From contig WPIO01000048.1 of assembly GCA_009760855.2 (NCBI GenBank), positions 2,329,001 through 2,393,000 of the forward strand: a stretch of 64,000 nt of DNA, written 5' to 3'. Both the position numbers and the translations under genes were made by a program. This document shows, in pieces, positions 11,467-20,473 of this stretch. The first letter of the stretch is position 1; the number at the start of each line of letters is the position of its first letter. The notes beneath the pieces were generated by a model. It was given only the letters and a program-made list of their open reading frames with translations, was not told where the DNA came from and made no database searches. Source of the stretch: Cristatella mucedo. Lineage: Eukaryota > Bryozoa > Phylactolaemata > Cristatellidae.

Positions 11467-11952
11467 GTCAATAATCTGGAGTCTCCCACTGAGATAGGAC
11501 CTGAACCACTGCAGAGCAGTGCCAGTGATGCCCAGGCGAGATGAGAGGCGAACTTTCGAAACTTTCTACTTAGGTAGCCGTGGTCTGGACTGTGCTGCCG
11601 AGCTCTGCTACCGTCGGCGTGTCACCTGCGCGTGTCGATTGCAGCAGCAGCAGCCTCTGCGGCTTGTTCGCCTCGTTTCGCCAGTCCCGCCTCTGTTCAT
11701 CACTCGTCGTCTGCAGCGACGTCGTCTGCTGCACCGTTACGAGCCTGCGAGGATCTGTGGCTTAAGGACATTAGTGCAGAAGCCGCTACAGTGGGTCGAT
11801 TAGATTTGGCGTCAGGAGTGCTGAATATTTGCCAAAGACCCTTCGGAGTCATTGTGTGCTGGCTTCGTTTCTTGCGACTGTATTGGTGAGCGTTGCACCG
11901 AAAGCAAGCCTTTCGGTGGCGATGCATGGGTACGCGACTGCTGGAGCAATAG

Positions 11953-12470
11953 GGTGCCGTTCTAGCAGCTAAATTGGCGGCTTGTTCTGCAAAAAAAGCA
12001 CATTCAAGAAAACTACCAGCTAATCTACGGAAAATTAAGGATAATTCCTTATCAAACCTGATCGAATTGAAGAGCACTGCAGAGCTGACAAAAATAGAAT
12101 GGCAGAAAAGTGTTTAAGCACAACAGCCCCGAGATTGTATTTGCCGCTGCTGAGCAGCTGATTAAAATGTGGCACACGTTTATTGAGATTTCCTTTGAGC
12201 TGCACGCCGAGGCGCAATATTTGCACCAGTTGTTAGCAGCAGGGTTTTTGGAACGAAAATAATTGGATGCCCCAAAGTCTAGTTCGGTTAATGCTGAACT
12301 TTCTGAAAAGCAAGAGCGCGAGTGCGCGCCAATGATTGCCGCAGAAATAAACCTACTGCTGTTAATTTCCAAGGAGCTAAGAGCGATAAGTTAGCCAATA
12401 TAGCACAGGCAGAGGCTATGCTTAAAGCGCTGCAAAGTGAACTCGGCCAGCACGATATGAAGGCTCGGTA
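11953..12470 (+). pseudogene. Eroded coding sequence, unidentified
   Basis: Three consecutive plus-strand stretches read as ordinary protein but in shifted frames: 11953-12115 (contains SNLIELKSTAELTKIEWQK), 12106-12393 (contains EQLIKMWHTFIEISFELHAE, one internal TAA at about 12259), and 12389-12471 (contains QAEAMLKALQSELGQHD). The composition is helix-forming and partly coiled-coil-like. Two frameshifts and an internal stop show it is no longer functional. It may be a transposon gag/ORF1 remnant or a processed pseudogene. I do not recognise the family. Confidence 0.4.
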
Positions 12471-12479
12471 AGAAAGGAC

Positions 12480-13600
12480 TTGATGACTTTCTACGAAAGT
12501 GTGGAGCTGGCTGCGGGTAATGAGCTGGTTTCTGGTACCTTGGCTTTCACTGAAGATTACAAACAATGAAGTGATCGTTCTTCGAATGCTGTTGGATCCA
12601 GAATGCAGCCAGCGGCGGTTGCCGTGAAGCGACAGATGGCTTCTCGAAATCCGTACTTGCTACTTGATTACGCTGCCGTCGTGCTGCTAATTATGCCTAG
12701 GATAAAAGTCACGTGACTGTCACAGACTCTCGCTGCATAACCAGCGACACACAATGCAAAGATATGACTATTTATCGTATTCCGATGTTCTATTATGACA
12801 GAAGGAACTGGTTGCATCGTTCTCTATTTTTTCTTCAGCTTGATGAAAATTGTATTGTCGATTATTTCGACAGTTATTTAGCTCTTTCTCAAATTAGTCC
12901 GATGAGATTTGAAGCTGCTATATGCTTCTGCGCGATCTTCATGGTCTTGTATGTCAATCAACTTCTTCTGGCAACAACAATGCAACGCTTGTTGCATCCT
13001 TGTGCTGCGTGCAGCGATCGTGTTCTACTTTTGAGACCATTTCAGCTGTTTAGTTTAGGCCGCACTAAATGGCGTTTCCCAAAGGTCTCCAGCCAAGCGA
13101 AGTGCCGAGGATCTGAATGAACGAGGGTTTCTGCTGACCAGGCCTCGAAATCAATCTGGTTGAAGTGATGGCTGTCAATGGTGACGATGAAGACACGACG
13201 GCTAGAACGACGGCAGCAAAGAAGGCGTTTGATATGATTCGCTCGGTAGTCATGCATGTTAGAGCCTGAAGATGTGGTAAAGAAGCCATACTCACCATAT
13301 TTGGCTATACTGAGTTTTCTTTATTATTGAAGTCGATGGCGGTCAGGATTTTATGAGGGGGCAGTGAAGCCTTGAACTTTTGACATTGGCTGAATTTGGA
13401 AAGCCCTAGAAATGGTTAGCAATAACTTAATTCCAGCCCTTGCGAACCTCATCTTTAATAGTCAGTAATTTCGAGTAAGTTAAGCTGAGTGTCTGAAATA
13501 ATACTTCAGTCAGTAGTTCTTTGGGCTTCAAACGAGACAGCTGTATCGTGATCTTCGAGACAGCGAGTTTCACGCTTTTTCTTTCCGCTTGCGTCTCCCT
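12480..13600. other. No supported gene
   Basis: AT-richer sequence. A 135-codon plus-strand ORF at 12713-13120 begins with ATG but has no recognisable domain, no upstream exon or promoter signal and no repeat similarity within the window. I treat it as chance. Nothing else was recognised. Confidence 0.4.
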
Positions 13601-13871
13601 GCGACTATGCCCGTAAGCTCCTCCTCCTCCAACGACAACGCGGAGCCTTCAAATGAATGCACAGGCGGCGCGCCTGATTACTTCTGCACTCTGCTACCGT
13701 CTGCATTCCTGCGCTCATCGAGGCGGCACGGCTGCGACCCGCGGGTGCCGCTTGCACCGAGGCACGCTAGCCTCGGCGGGGCATTTGACATGTCTCCTCC
13801 CGAAAAGTCTGGCTCCCAATGACGAGCGCTGCTTTCGCAGGCCACGGACGGACCTCAGTGCACGAGCCGCT

Positions 13872-13908
13872 ACGGCGTTGTTGCTGGCAATGCCAGCAAC
13901 AACGCCGT
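13872..13908. repeat. Near-perfect 37-nt palindrome
   Basis: Perfect 18-nt arms (ACGGCGTTGTTGCTGGCA and its complement) are separated by a single A at 13890. It would form a very stable hairpin or cruciform. It lies in a GC-rich stretch (13.6-14.3 kb) that also contains a perfect CRE-like TGACGTCA at 14304-14311. Confidence 0.95.
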
Positions 13909-14319
13909 GTAGTGCGAGTGGCCGTCGACCTTGAGCTCGTCTTTAGGACTCTGGACTTTGGGGACTCTGGACTTTAGGACTCTTTTAGGCTCTAGCGCGG
14001 CTCATTCGCGCCTTTCGATATTAGAGGATAGCAGCAATGGTAAACCCTCGAGCCGGCGCGCTGCGCCGCACACCACGGCGCTTTTCGCTCGTGCTGCGCA
14101 GCAGCTTCGATGGCGGTGTACAGTGGCACGCCTACGGCTTCTCAAATATAGCTCACCGAGATAGATTCGCCGATTCCTCCGAAATGGAACTTGGAGCCTC
14201 GGAGCTCGGAGCGTCCCCCGGCGAATCCCCCCTACCAAGCAGCTGTACGGTAATGGTGGACTCAAGCTGGCGCCATCGCGATGCTCGCGAATGCTCCCAT
14301 CAGTGACGTCACCGTGAAG

Positions 14320-15300
14320 TCACCGAGTAGACTTTTGGAATGCTCTTACACGCAGTTTCATCATTTTCTTTCGCACAGGCCGGCTCCTCGCACCGCTCGT
14401 CGAAAGGTCATCCAGCGGTTGTTTCGCTAATCTGAGCACGCGCGAAATCGTGCATTAAAGCATTGGCGTCGCGATGTCGGCTAGATAAAGAAAGCCCTAG
14501 AGGTTATTAGTATTTACTAAATTACGACCTATTGGAACTGGACAGCCTAGTGTGACATGCAGCAGCAGCGTACGGAGCACTAGACTAGTGTGTCGTTTGC
14601 ACTTGGTGCCTCCAGCCGGTCCGTAAGGCAGCCGCGGCAGCAGCTTCTTGGCGAGTTGCAGGTTCTGAGCTGGCGCTGTTCACTAGTACTAGTCCGGGGC
14701 TACGAAACGGGCAGCTTTCCATGAAAGAGGCGAACTTGGTATGTAAATGCTTTAGTGCTCGTTGCAGTACACGGCTACAGTCGGCATCGTCTTCGTGCAA
14801 ATAGTGGCTCTGCATGAGGACTCCCTTGCCGCTCTTTAAGGCATTAGCTCCGCTGGTCACGCGTCACGCGTAGGTGAGAGAACGAGCGACCGTTACTTTC
14901 GCTGTACTTTCGTGAAAGGACAGTGTATAAAAGCAGCAATTACACGCATTCAGCGGTACGGCCCCCCCCCCTACGTCCACCATAGGTGCAAAGGACGTGG
15001 CCTGTCGCTGACTGGAATTGCACGCGCTGGAAATCCACTGAGCGAACACGATCGTGGTAGTTTTCAGCAGTAAAGCAGACAAAAGTGAGTGCTAGCCAAT
15101 TTAACAGCCTCGTTTATATAGCACAGCACCTGTGGGTCGTGGCACCTTTGGGGTTCTAAAGACCCATTCACAGGGTTCGCCAAAGATCATCGGAAAACGC
15201 GCATTTCCACATTTTGCGAGCAATAATTGTATGGCTGGTGGTCGCCACAACATGAGGAACCGTAGTAAAGGGTCGCAGCATTAGGAAAGTTGAGAACCAC
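14320..15300. other. No supported gene
   Basis: Mixed composition with a C run near 14960. Open frames are short and overlap on opposite strands. No repeat family of the window was recognised. Confidence 0.4.
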
Positions 15301-15302
15301 TG

Positions 15303-15433
15303 ATATAGCAGCAGAAGAGCCTTAATGGCGATCGCCGCTCCACTTTAAGTGAGCTAATAGGATTGCCCGCTGCAAGACTCGAACCTGCGATCTGGGTAGT
15401 GAAGTGCGATAGCGTTACCGCTGCGCTTAGAGA
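15303..15433 (-). mobile_element. Diverged SINE1 copy
   Basis: The plus strand reads TATAGCAGCAGAAGAGCC, then GGATTGCCCGCTGCAAG and ACTCGAACCTGCGA, the reverse order of SINE1 blocks, so the SINE is on the minus strand. Divergence is higher than in the 46.5- and 57.5-kb copies, indicating an older insertion. 15433-16058 holds nothing else I recognise. Confidence 0.6.
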
Positions 15434-16058
15434 TAGGAGCGAAAGGCAAAGGCTCGTCTAACTTGCGGTCTCATTCACATGGCAACAGAAGGTGCCGCGA
15501 TTCCCCGTGATGCACGCTTCGAGGAAAAGGCTAGGAGCTGACATCAAGCAGCAGTTACTAAGCATCGATACCACTGCTTTCGTCGGGCGCTCTGCTTCGG
15601 AGAGCTCGATTCGGAAGCGCACAGTGCAAGTGGCTAACGCGAATCCTGCGACACGCACCAAATGTATCACCGCCGCCCTTAAGAGCGTTCTAACAATACG
15701 CTCGCCCTTGCCCCAATACGCCGCAATCCATCGCAGCGTGCGGCCGCAAATCAACTAGAAATCGGCTGCTGTACGAAGCTTCAACTTGGACAGCATGCTG
15801 TATTTCACTATCGCTAAAATTTGCACAACAATTAAAAGAGGTTTCGCGCTTAAGTTATCGGAAAATAGCTTGCAATCGACTGCGGCGATCAGAGCCAACA
15901 CCGCCAGCGCAGGTTCGCCGTAGCCAATTGCAGCAGATGGCATGAGAATGCGCACCCGAAGCTGGCGAAATTTGGTGGGCATACGTGATTACTAGTTTAC
16001 ATTAACAAGCAATGAAAATTGGAACTTCACGCAGCCGATTCTTCGTGGATGGGCGGTG

Positions 16059-16063
16059 GATTC
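16059..16063. repeat. Target-site duplication, left
   Basis: GATTC immediately outside the 3' LTR; the same five bases follow the 5' LTR. Five-base duplications are typical of Ty3/gypsy integrases. Confidence 0.93.
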
Positions 16064-16369
16064 TGTGCTTCGATGCGCCTTGCACGAAGAACGCTTTGCA
16101 CGAAGAACGCCAGCACAGAACCAACACCAACAGTTTATTCTACCACAGAGCAGAGGGAGCACGACTTCACTTGCCCCTCTCTCCCCACTGAATCCCCCTC
16201 CTCGCCCACGGCTGTTTTGGCCGACCCCGATGGTGAGTCCACCATCTGACTGTGGTTACCGGCCTGTCCAAACCACACCACAGGCGGACCACAGCTATGC
16301 ACCACCGGTGATGCTCCTGACACCTGTTTAAGGAAGGAGCGGTACCGGCCTGTATATACTCAGACCACA
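16064..16369 (-). repeat. 3' LTR
   Basis: Identical to the 5' LTR except for one transition. In element orientation it is preceded by a short purine-rich stretch, AAGGGAG (about 16371-16377), which may be the polypurine tract used to prime plus-strand DNA. It is weak, so this is inference. 16370-16466 is non-coding. Confidence 0.95.
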
Positions 16370-16466
16370 CGCTCCCTTGACCTTAAGGTCACAAGTTTCC
16401 AGCTGCAATATGAGTAGCGCACTGTACCATCGTTTAAGCAAACTCCCTTTTCCCCTAACGTACAGA

Positions 16467-16835
16467 TCAGTCCATGACGTAGTCGGAGAACCAACGTGGG
16501 TGCTGCAGTTCCGACCGCATGCGAAGCTGGTGGCCGCCCCTTTCCTCTGTCCCAGCATACTCATCATCTTCGCCTCTTATTTGGGAGGGTGCTGGCAGCT
16601 GAGCCGGTAATACTGGCTCAGCGTCCGGAACTAACCTGACGTCCGACACATGTCTTCGGATTCCGTTCACCTCGACACCAAGGCCGTGAGTCCCCGAGGT
16701 CACAATCCCTTCCGGCCATTCTGACGTACACCGCGCATCGGCTGGTTTCACAAAAACCCTTTGGCCCGCTGTGTAGTTAATGGCAGATTGGGTGTTGCAG
16801 TGCTGTATCTTCTTTGGCTGGAGCGGCACCACCAT
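16467..16835 (-). pseudogene. pol, integrase C-terminal domain in a shifted frame
   Basis: A 122-codon frame downstream of the pol stop. It contains YTAGQRVFVKPADARC and GVEVNGIRRHVSDVRLV, the small beta-barrel type C-terminal domain that follows the integrase core in many Ty3/gypsy-like elements, and an acidic then basic tail. It lies in a different frame from pol, and the intervening 70 bases of pol frame still read like protein past the stop. So this copy carries at least one nonsense change and one indel. Confidence 0.75.
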
Positions 16836-16903
16836 TCATATGTAAATAACCGCCTGTGAGGCACGGTTTCGCCCTTTATCCCCTCAGTCGGCGCCGAATT
16901 GTA

Positions 16904-19411
16904 CTAGTACACCATATCTAGTACTGCTCTACCGTTGCGAGCTGCCATGCCTTTGATAGTCCGATGCATGCGTTCGACTATGCCGTTGCCTTCCGGTCGG
17001 TAAGCACACCGGTAGACGGTCTCAACGTCCCAGCGTTCGCAGAGACGCCGAACTGCCTCAGATCGGAACGAGGTGCTGTTGTCCATCAGAAGCTGCGTAG
17101 GTGGGCCTCTCTCTCGAAAGATTTGCTCCAGCACTCTGGTGATAAGGTGCACCTCTTCGCTAGGAATGTGCCGCCATAGCGTAAATCTGCTGGGCCCACA
17201 ATCCACCAGCGTCAGATATTTCTCATCGCGGTGGTGCGTGACATCGATCGCAAGACGAGGCCAGGGTTCGGTGACGTCAAGACTGCCTCGCTGCCACGAA
17301 ATCGGCGACGGATCCACTGATCTGCAGCGAAGACAGGAACGAACAATTCGTTCTACATCGGTTCTGCGGATGTTCGCATTAGGGTGACATAGCCTCGCCA
17401 GGTATAGCGTCCTGTCGACGCCCAGGTGGTGCAGATTGTGGAGTTGCTTGAGGTCGATATTGGGAGTAGCCAAACTGACATCAGGAGCCACGGCACCGGT
17501 ACAGCAAGTCGTGAACTTCAACCACCTTTGCGGTACTCGAGTCAGCTGGTCCGCTTTGTTCTCCGGCGACCTTACTAGGCTTACAGTCGTCTCCAGATTG
17601 CACTCCGTTATAATATCTCGGAGTAGGCCCAATCGTCGTCGAATTATCGCCTCTCCCATGCCGCGCGTCCTCACGGGTTTATCCCCATCGATCAATGACT
17701 TCAGCCAACCAAACACCGAAGTTGAATCAGTCACGATTTGGACTTTCTGAAGTCCCCACGCAATAGCGATGTTAAGGCCTTTGATGACGGCTTCTAGCTC
17801 GGCGGTGTTTATATGCGAAGTATCGTCCGGCTTTCGAAGCCAAGAGGCACCCTCAACCACTTTACCGTCAATCTCAAGGCACGTTCCAATAGCGATGCTG
17901 CTCGCATTGCACCACAATTTTCCACTGATGACATTGGACACCTGCCACGCTCCAGTCACCGGATCAGAAGCTAGCACCCTGCGATGGACGTCGTGAGCAA
18001 TTTCCAGAACCTCACTCGGTACTTTGCTGTCCCAGTCCTGATCGCTGGCTATACGTTTCAGGTAACTGCAAGCGGGTCGCAGCCAGCCGGCTACCGGAAA
18101 ATGCCCGACGAGTTGCCCACACCAAGAAAATAACTCTCGCCGCGTCAGCACTGACTGTACAGAGCCTATGGCATTATCTCGGCGCCATACGAGCTCGTTG
18201 CGTTTACTGTCAATGCGGAGGCCTAGGACACGACCACCCTCTAACTTTTCAGGTGGTTTTGCTTCAAGTCCGTACTCGCGGAGAAGCTTAATCACACGGT
18301 CGTTTGAGAAGATATCATTGTTCGCCAAAATGTCGTCGACATACGAATCCGTGCCGGATCTAACCCGCTCATCCATAGACAACACTTTATTTAATATAAC
18401 AGTCATTATTTTTGGTGCAACGTTAAGGCCGATACCCAGGCGAGTCAGGCAGTATCGGCGGCCATGAAATTCAACCACCTGGTACTTCCACAATGATGGG
18501 TCTACGTGAATTTGCAAATAGGCCTTACGCAGGTCCACGACGCTTACGTTTCGTCCCATTCGCCGCAATGCACGAAGTTTATTACTGCACACGTCCCCTT
18601 CAGCCGTGTGGCTCGACACGAACTGGTTGAGCTCGAGATAGTCGAGGACGGGCTTCACTTTCCCTTTGCTGCTTTGGACCACCGCCATCAAGGGAATCAG
18701 CCCACCACACTCCCCGTGAAAAGGTTGAAGCCAACCACACTTTATCCAGTCCTCCACTTCCCGTTCATATTCTGCTTCTACCTCAGCCGGGATGCGATAT
18801 GAGGACACACGGTTCTGCAGCAAGGGGGCCTGTACGCCTGCTTTCCAGTTCCAGCGCACGTGCCATGCGCCATCGTGGAATACTACAGTAAAATCTTTGT
18901 CGGAGACTGTAAGCTCGCTCGAATTTCTGACCTTTGCAACGAGCGAAACGTCGGTGGCCGGGGGTGAGTGAGGGCAGGTTACACTGTTTCTTTCGCCGCG
19001 GATGCATCGGGTCGCTGGAGCCTCATTACCGAAGTCAACTTGGCCTTCACCGCCGTGCCCTACGCGGACGCCGCCTAGCGCTCTTATGACATCCATCCCA
19101 AGGATGATGTCCCAGCCAGCAATTATATCGGTCACCAAACAATTAACCTCCAGCGGTACTCCTCTAATTAACAAACTGACCTTACACGTAGAGGTACAGA
19201 GAGCTCGATCCCCGTTCATCATCAAGATACCCTCCCTCGCAGGCTGCAGATCACGAGAGGAGGCCAGCACTGATGCAAGCACCGTGCGGGAGCAGCCGGT
19301 GTCGACAAGTGCAGTAGCGAACCGGCCATTTAACATCACGCCAACGGAGGGCAGTCGCACCGAAGTCAAGGGGAACAAGCTGGCGCAGGTGTTGACGGTT
19401 CCCCTTATTCG
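16904..19411 (-). CDS. pol: pol (protease, RT, RNase H, integrase), truncated by stop
   Basis: 835 codons from the frameshift site to a TAG at 16904-16906; there is no plausible ATG start. Numbered from the TTG at 19378: aspartic protease ALVDTGCSRTVL at 23-34; RT with VVDLRKAYLQI at 280-290 and catalytic YVDDI at 346-350; RNase H with E529 and D551, where N491 occupies the expected first catalytic Asp; integrase HHCC zinc motif (His647/His651, Cys682, Cys685) and a D712, D766, E802 triad with D-X53-D-X35-E spacing. The frame then meets TAG, and integrase C-terminal sequence continues beyond it in shifted frame. The polyprotein would process gag, copy RNA to DNA and integrate it. The RNase H substitution and the stop suggest this copy is defective. 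Confidence 0.92.
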   Translation of the reverse strand, partial: RIRGTVNTCASLFPLTSVRLPSVGVMLNGRFATALVDTGCSRTVLASVLASSRDLQPAREGILMMNGDRALCTSTCKVSLLIRGVPLEVNCLVTDIIAGWDIILGMDVIRALGGVRVGHGGEGQVDFGNEAPATRCIRGERNSVTCPHSPPATDVSLVAKVRNSSELTVSDKDFTVVFHDGAWHVRWNWKAGVQAPLLQNRVSSYRIPAEVEAEYEREVEDWIKCGWLQPFHGECGGLIPLMAVVQSSKGKVKPVLDYLELNQFVSSHTAEGDVCSNKLRALRRMGRNVSVVDLRKAYLQIHVDPSLWKYQVVEFHGRRYCLTRLGIGLNVAPKIMTVILNKVLSMDERVRSGTDSYVDDILANNDIFSNDRVIKLLREYGLEAKPPEKLEGGRVLGLRIDSKRNELVWRRDNAIGSVQSVLTRRELFSWCGQLVGHFPVAGWLRPACSYLKRIASDQDWDSKVPSEVLEIAHDVHRRVLASDPVTGAWQVSNVISGKLWCNASSIAIGTCLEIDGKVVEGASWLRKPDDTSHINTAELEAVIKGLNIAIAWGLQKVQIVTDSTSVFGWLKSLIDGDKPVRTRGMGEAIIRRRLGLLRDIITECNLETTVSLVRSPENKADQLTRVPQRWLKFTTCCTGAVAPDVSLATPNIDLKQLHNLHHLGVDRTLYLARLCHPNANIRRTDVERIVRSCLRCRSVDPSPISWQRGSLDVTEPWPRLAIDVTHHRDEKYLTLVDCGPSRFTLWRHIPSEEVHLITRVLEQIFRERGPPTQLLMDNSTSFRSEAVRRLCERWDVETVYRCAYRPEGNGIVERMHRTIKGMAARNGRAVLDMVY

Positions 19412-19417
19412 TTTTTT
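19356..19417 (-). promoter_or_regulatory. Programmed -1 ribosomal frameshift cassette between gag and pol
   Basis: Read on the minus strand, the gag frame ends CAA AAA AAC GAA TAA. A AAA AAC (19411-19417) is a canonical X XXY YYZ slippery heptamer in the gag frame. After a 4-nt spacer a perfect 9-bp stem forms between AAGGGGAAC (19398-19406) and GTTCCCCTT (19368-19376), with a 21-nt loop. Loop bases TGCGCC (19382-19387) can pair with downstream GGTGCG (19356-19361) using two G-U pairs, giving a possible H-type pseudoknot. pol is exactly in the -1 frame. The mechanism is known from retroviruses; its use here is inferred. Confidence 0.85.
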
Positions 19418-20148
19418 TGATCGCCGAACTTTTTACCACACGCAGCAGCTAGATGATTCGGATCGCCGCAGATCCAGCAAAGTCGCGTGCGCGGCCCGCT
19501 GCGAAAAGGCCGGTTGGTGTACCGCCTTTGCGAGTCCGGCCTAGACTGCACCACGGCGCCTCGGGTCTGAGCGCGTCGATACTCGAAACGGCCGGCGAGA
19601 CATGCTTCACTTGACGAGACAAAGTTCCTCGACATTTCAACCAGCAAGGACAAATCAGCTCTGGTAAGCGAGCACGCTGCTCGAAGTTGCCGCTTTACAT
19701 CATCGGGTAGGCCCGACACAAATGCGCACACTTCAGCAAAAACTCCGGGGGAAAAGGGGGGGGGGTGCCCCTCCCCCCCCCCCGCTTGAGCAGCAAAGAC
19801 AATAGACGCCAAGCGAACAAGGTCAGCCAAGTATACGTCTGGCGACTCACCCTCACGAAGTTTTCTGCTTGATAACTCGTCGTACGCGCGGAAGCAATCG
19901 GGCGAAAACGCGGCGCTGAGTGCGCGTTTCACCTTCATATAGTCACATTTATCACTGTCCACCAGCCCTTCATAGACGGCAAAAGCTCCGCCGGTTAAGT
20001 ACAAGGGCATGAGTGCGGCAAGATCGTCATCTTTAACCTTGTTCGTCTTGGCCACGGAGTCCAGTCGACGTACCCACTCGACGAAGTCCGTTTTGCCGTC
20101 ATAAGGTGCGATTTTGCCTAGAATTACCATTGATGCCATCGACTCCAT
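19405..20148 (-). CDS. gag: gag (capsid-nucleocapsid) of the LTR element
   Basis: A 247-residue protein if started at the first ATG after the LTR (20146-20148); an in-frame upstream ATG lies inside the LTR and is unlikely to be used. The N-terminal part (residues about 8-60, with YDGKTDFVEWVRRLD) resembles retrotransposon capsid. Near the C-terminus lies a CCHC zinc knuckle, CWICGDPNHLAAAC, with exact C-X2-C-X4-H-X4-C spacing, which binds RNA. It would assemble virus-like particles that package element RNA. A G-rich and C-rich run (19751-19787) inside the frame encodes Gly and Pro runs and could slip in replication or sequencing. The stop codon lies 3 nt after the slippery heptamer. Confidence 0.9.
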   Translation of the reverse strand: MESMASMVILGKIAPYDGKTDFVEWVRRLDSVAKTNKVKDDDLAALMPLYLTGGAFAVYEGLVDSDKCDYMKVKRALSAAFSPDCFRAYDELSSRKLREGESPDVYLADLVRLASIVFAAQAGGGEGHPPPFSPGVFAEVCAFVSGLPDDVKRQLRAACSLTRADLSLLVEMSRNFVSSSEACLAGRFEYRRAQTRGAVVQSRPDSQRRYTNRPFRSGPRTRLCWICGDPNHLAAACGKKFGDQKNE

Positions 20149-20162
20149 CCCAAGAAATAGCC

Positions 20163-20468
20163 TGTGCTTCGATGCGCCTTGCACGAAGAACGCTTTGCAC
20201 GAAGAACGCCAGCACAGAACCAACACCAACAGTTTATTCTACCACAGAGCAGAGGGAGCACGACTTCACTTGCCCCTCTCTCCCCACTGAATCCCCCTCC
20301 TCGCCCACGGCTGTTTTGGCCGACCCCGATGGTGAGTCCACCATCTGACTGTGGTTACCGGCCTGTCCAAACCACACCACAGGCGGACCACAGCTATGCA
20401 CCACCGGTGATGCTCCTGACACCTGTTTAAGGAAGGAGCGGTACCGGCCTGCATATACTCAGACCACA
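20163..20468 (-). repeat. 5' LTR
   Basis: Promoter and R-U5 end of the element, read on the minus strand. It carries a TATA-like motif near its upstream end and AATAAA about 70 bp before its downstream end. A 16-bp block (CTTTGCACGAAGAACG type) is tandemly duplicated near the U5 end. Bases 20149-20162, between the LTR and the gag ATG, are only 14 nt long. Confidence 0.95.
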
Positions 20469-20473
20469 GATTC
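20469..20473. repeat. Target-site duplication, right
   Basis: GATTC immediately outside the 5' LTR, matching 16059-16063. Removing the element and one copy restores a continuous pre-insertion site. Confidence 0.93.

Larger units (their letters stand above)
10237..11560 (-). mobile_element. L2-like LINE, 5'-truncated, with reverse transcriptase
   Basis: The best preserved member of the main LINE family here. On the minus strand it runs from about 11560 through the palm and thumb of the reverse transcriptase to the 3' untranslated end. That end carries the AGCGCC...GGCGCTTTATCAAGTG hairpin and an AATAATAATT-type tail at the low-coordinate end. This tail design is typical of CR1/L2-clade non-LTR elements. 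It lacks the 5' end and has at least one frameshift, so it is dead on arrival. Other copies or fragments lie at 1.97, 7.07, 26.35, 28.48, 28.8, 32.9, 35.75, 35.96, 36.44, 39.45, 44.14, 51.9, 61.86 and 62.78 kb. Confidence 0.88.
16064..20468 (-). mobile_element. LTR retrotransposon (gag-pol, Ty3/gypsy-like), recent insertion
   Basis: A complete 4405-bp element: 5' LTR (20163-20468), gag, a -1 frameshift site, pol with protease, RT, RNase H and integrase, and 3' LTR (16064-16369). The LTRs are 306 bp, begin TGTG and end CACA on the plus strand, and differ at one base (16353 T versus 20452 C). A 5-bp target duplication GATTC flanks it (16059-16063 and 20469-20473). The domain order protease-RT-RNase H-integrase is that of Ty3/gypsy elements. 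No env ORF is present. Despite its youth, pol is interrupted near the integrase C-terminus, so this copy should not be autonomous. Confidence 0.95.

Noticed and set aside
12713-13120. 135-codon plus-strand ORF as a gene
   Set aside because: No domain, repeat or splice evidence; AT-rich sequence gives frames of this size by chance.
16964-19544. Plus-strand frames across the retrotransposon
   Set aside because: Antisense shadows of gag and pol, which have full domain support on the minus strand.
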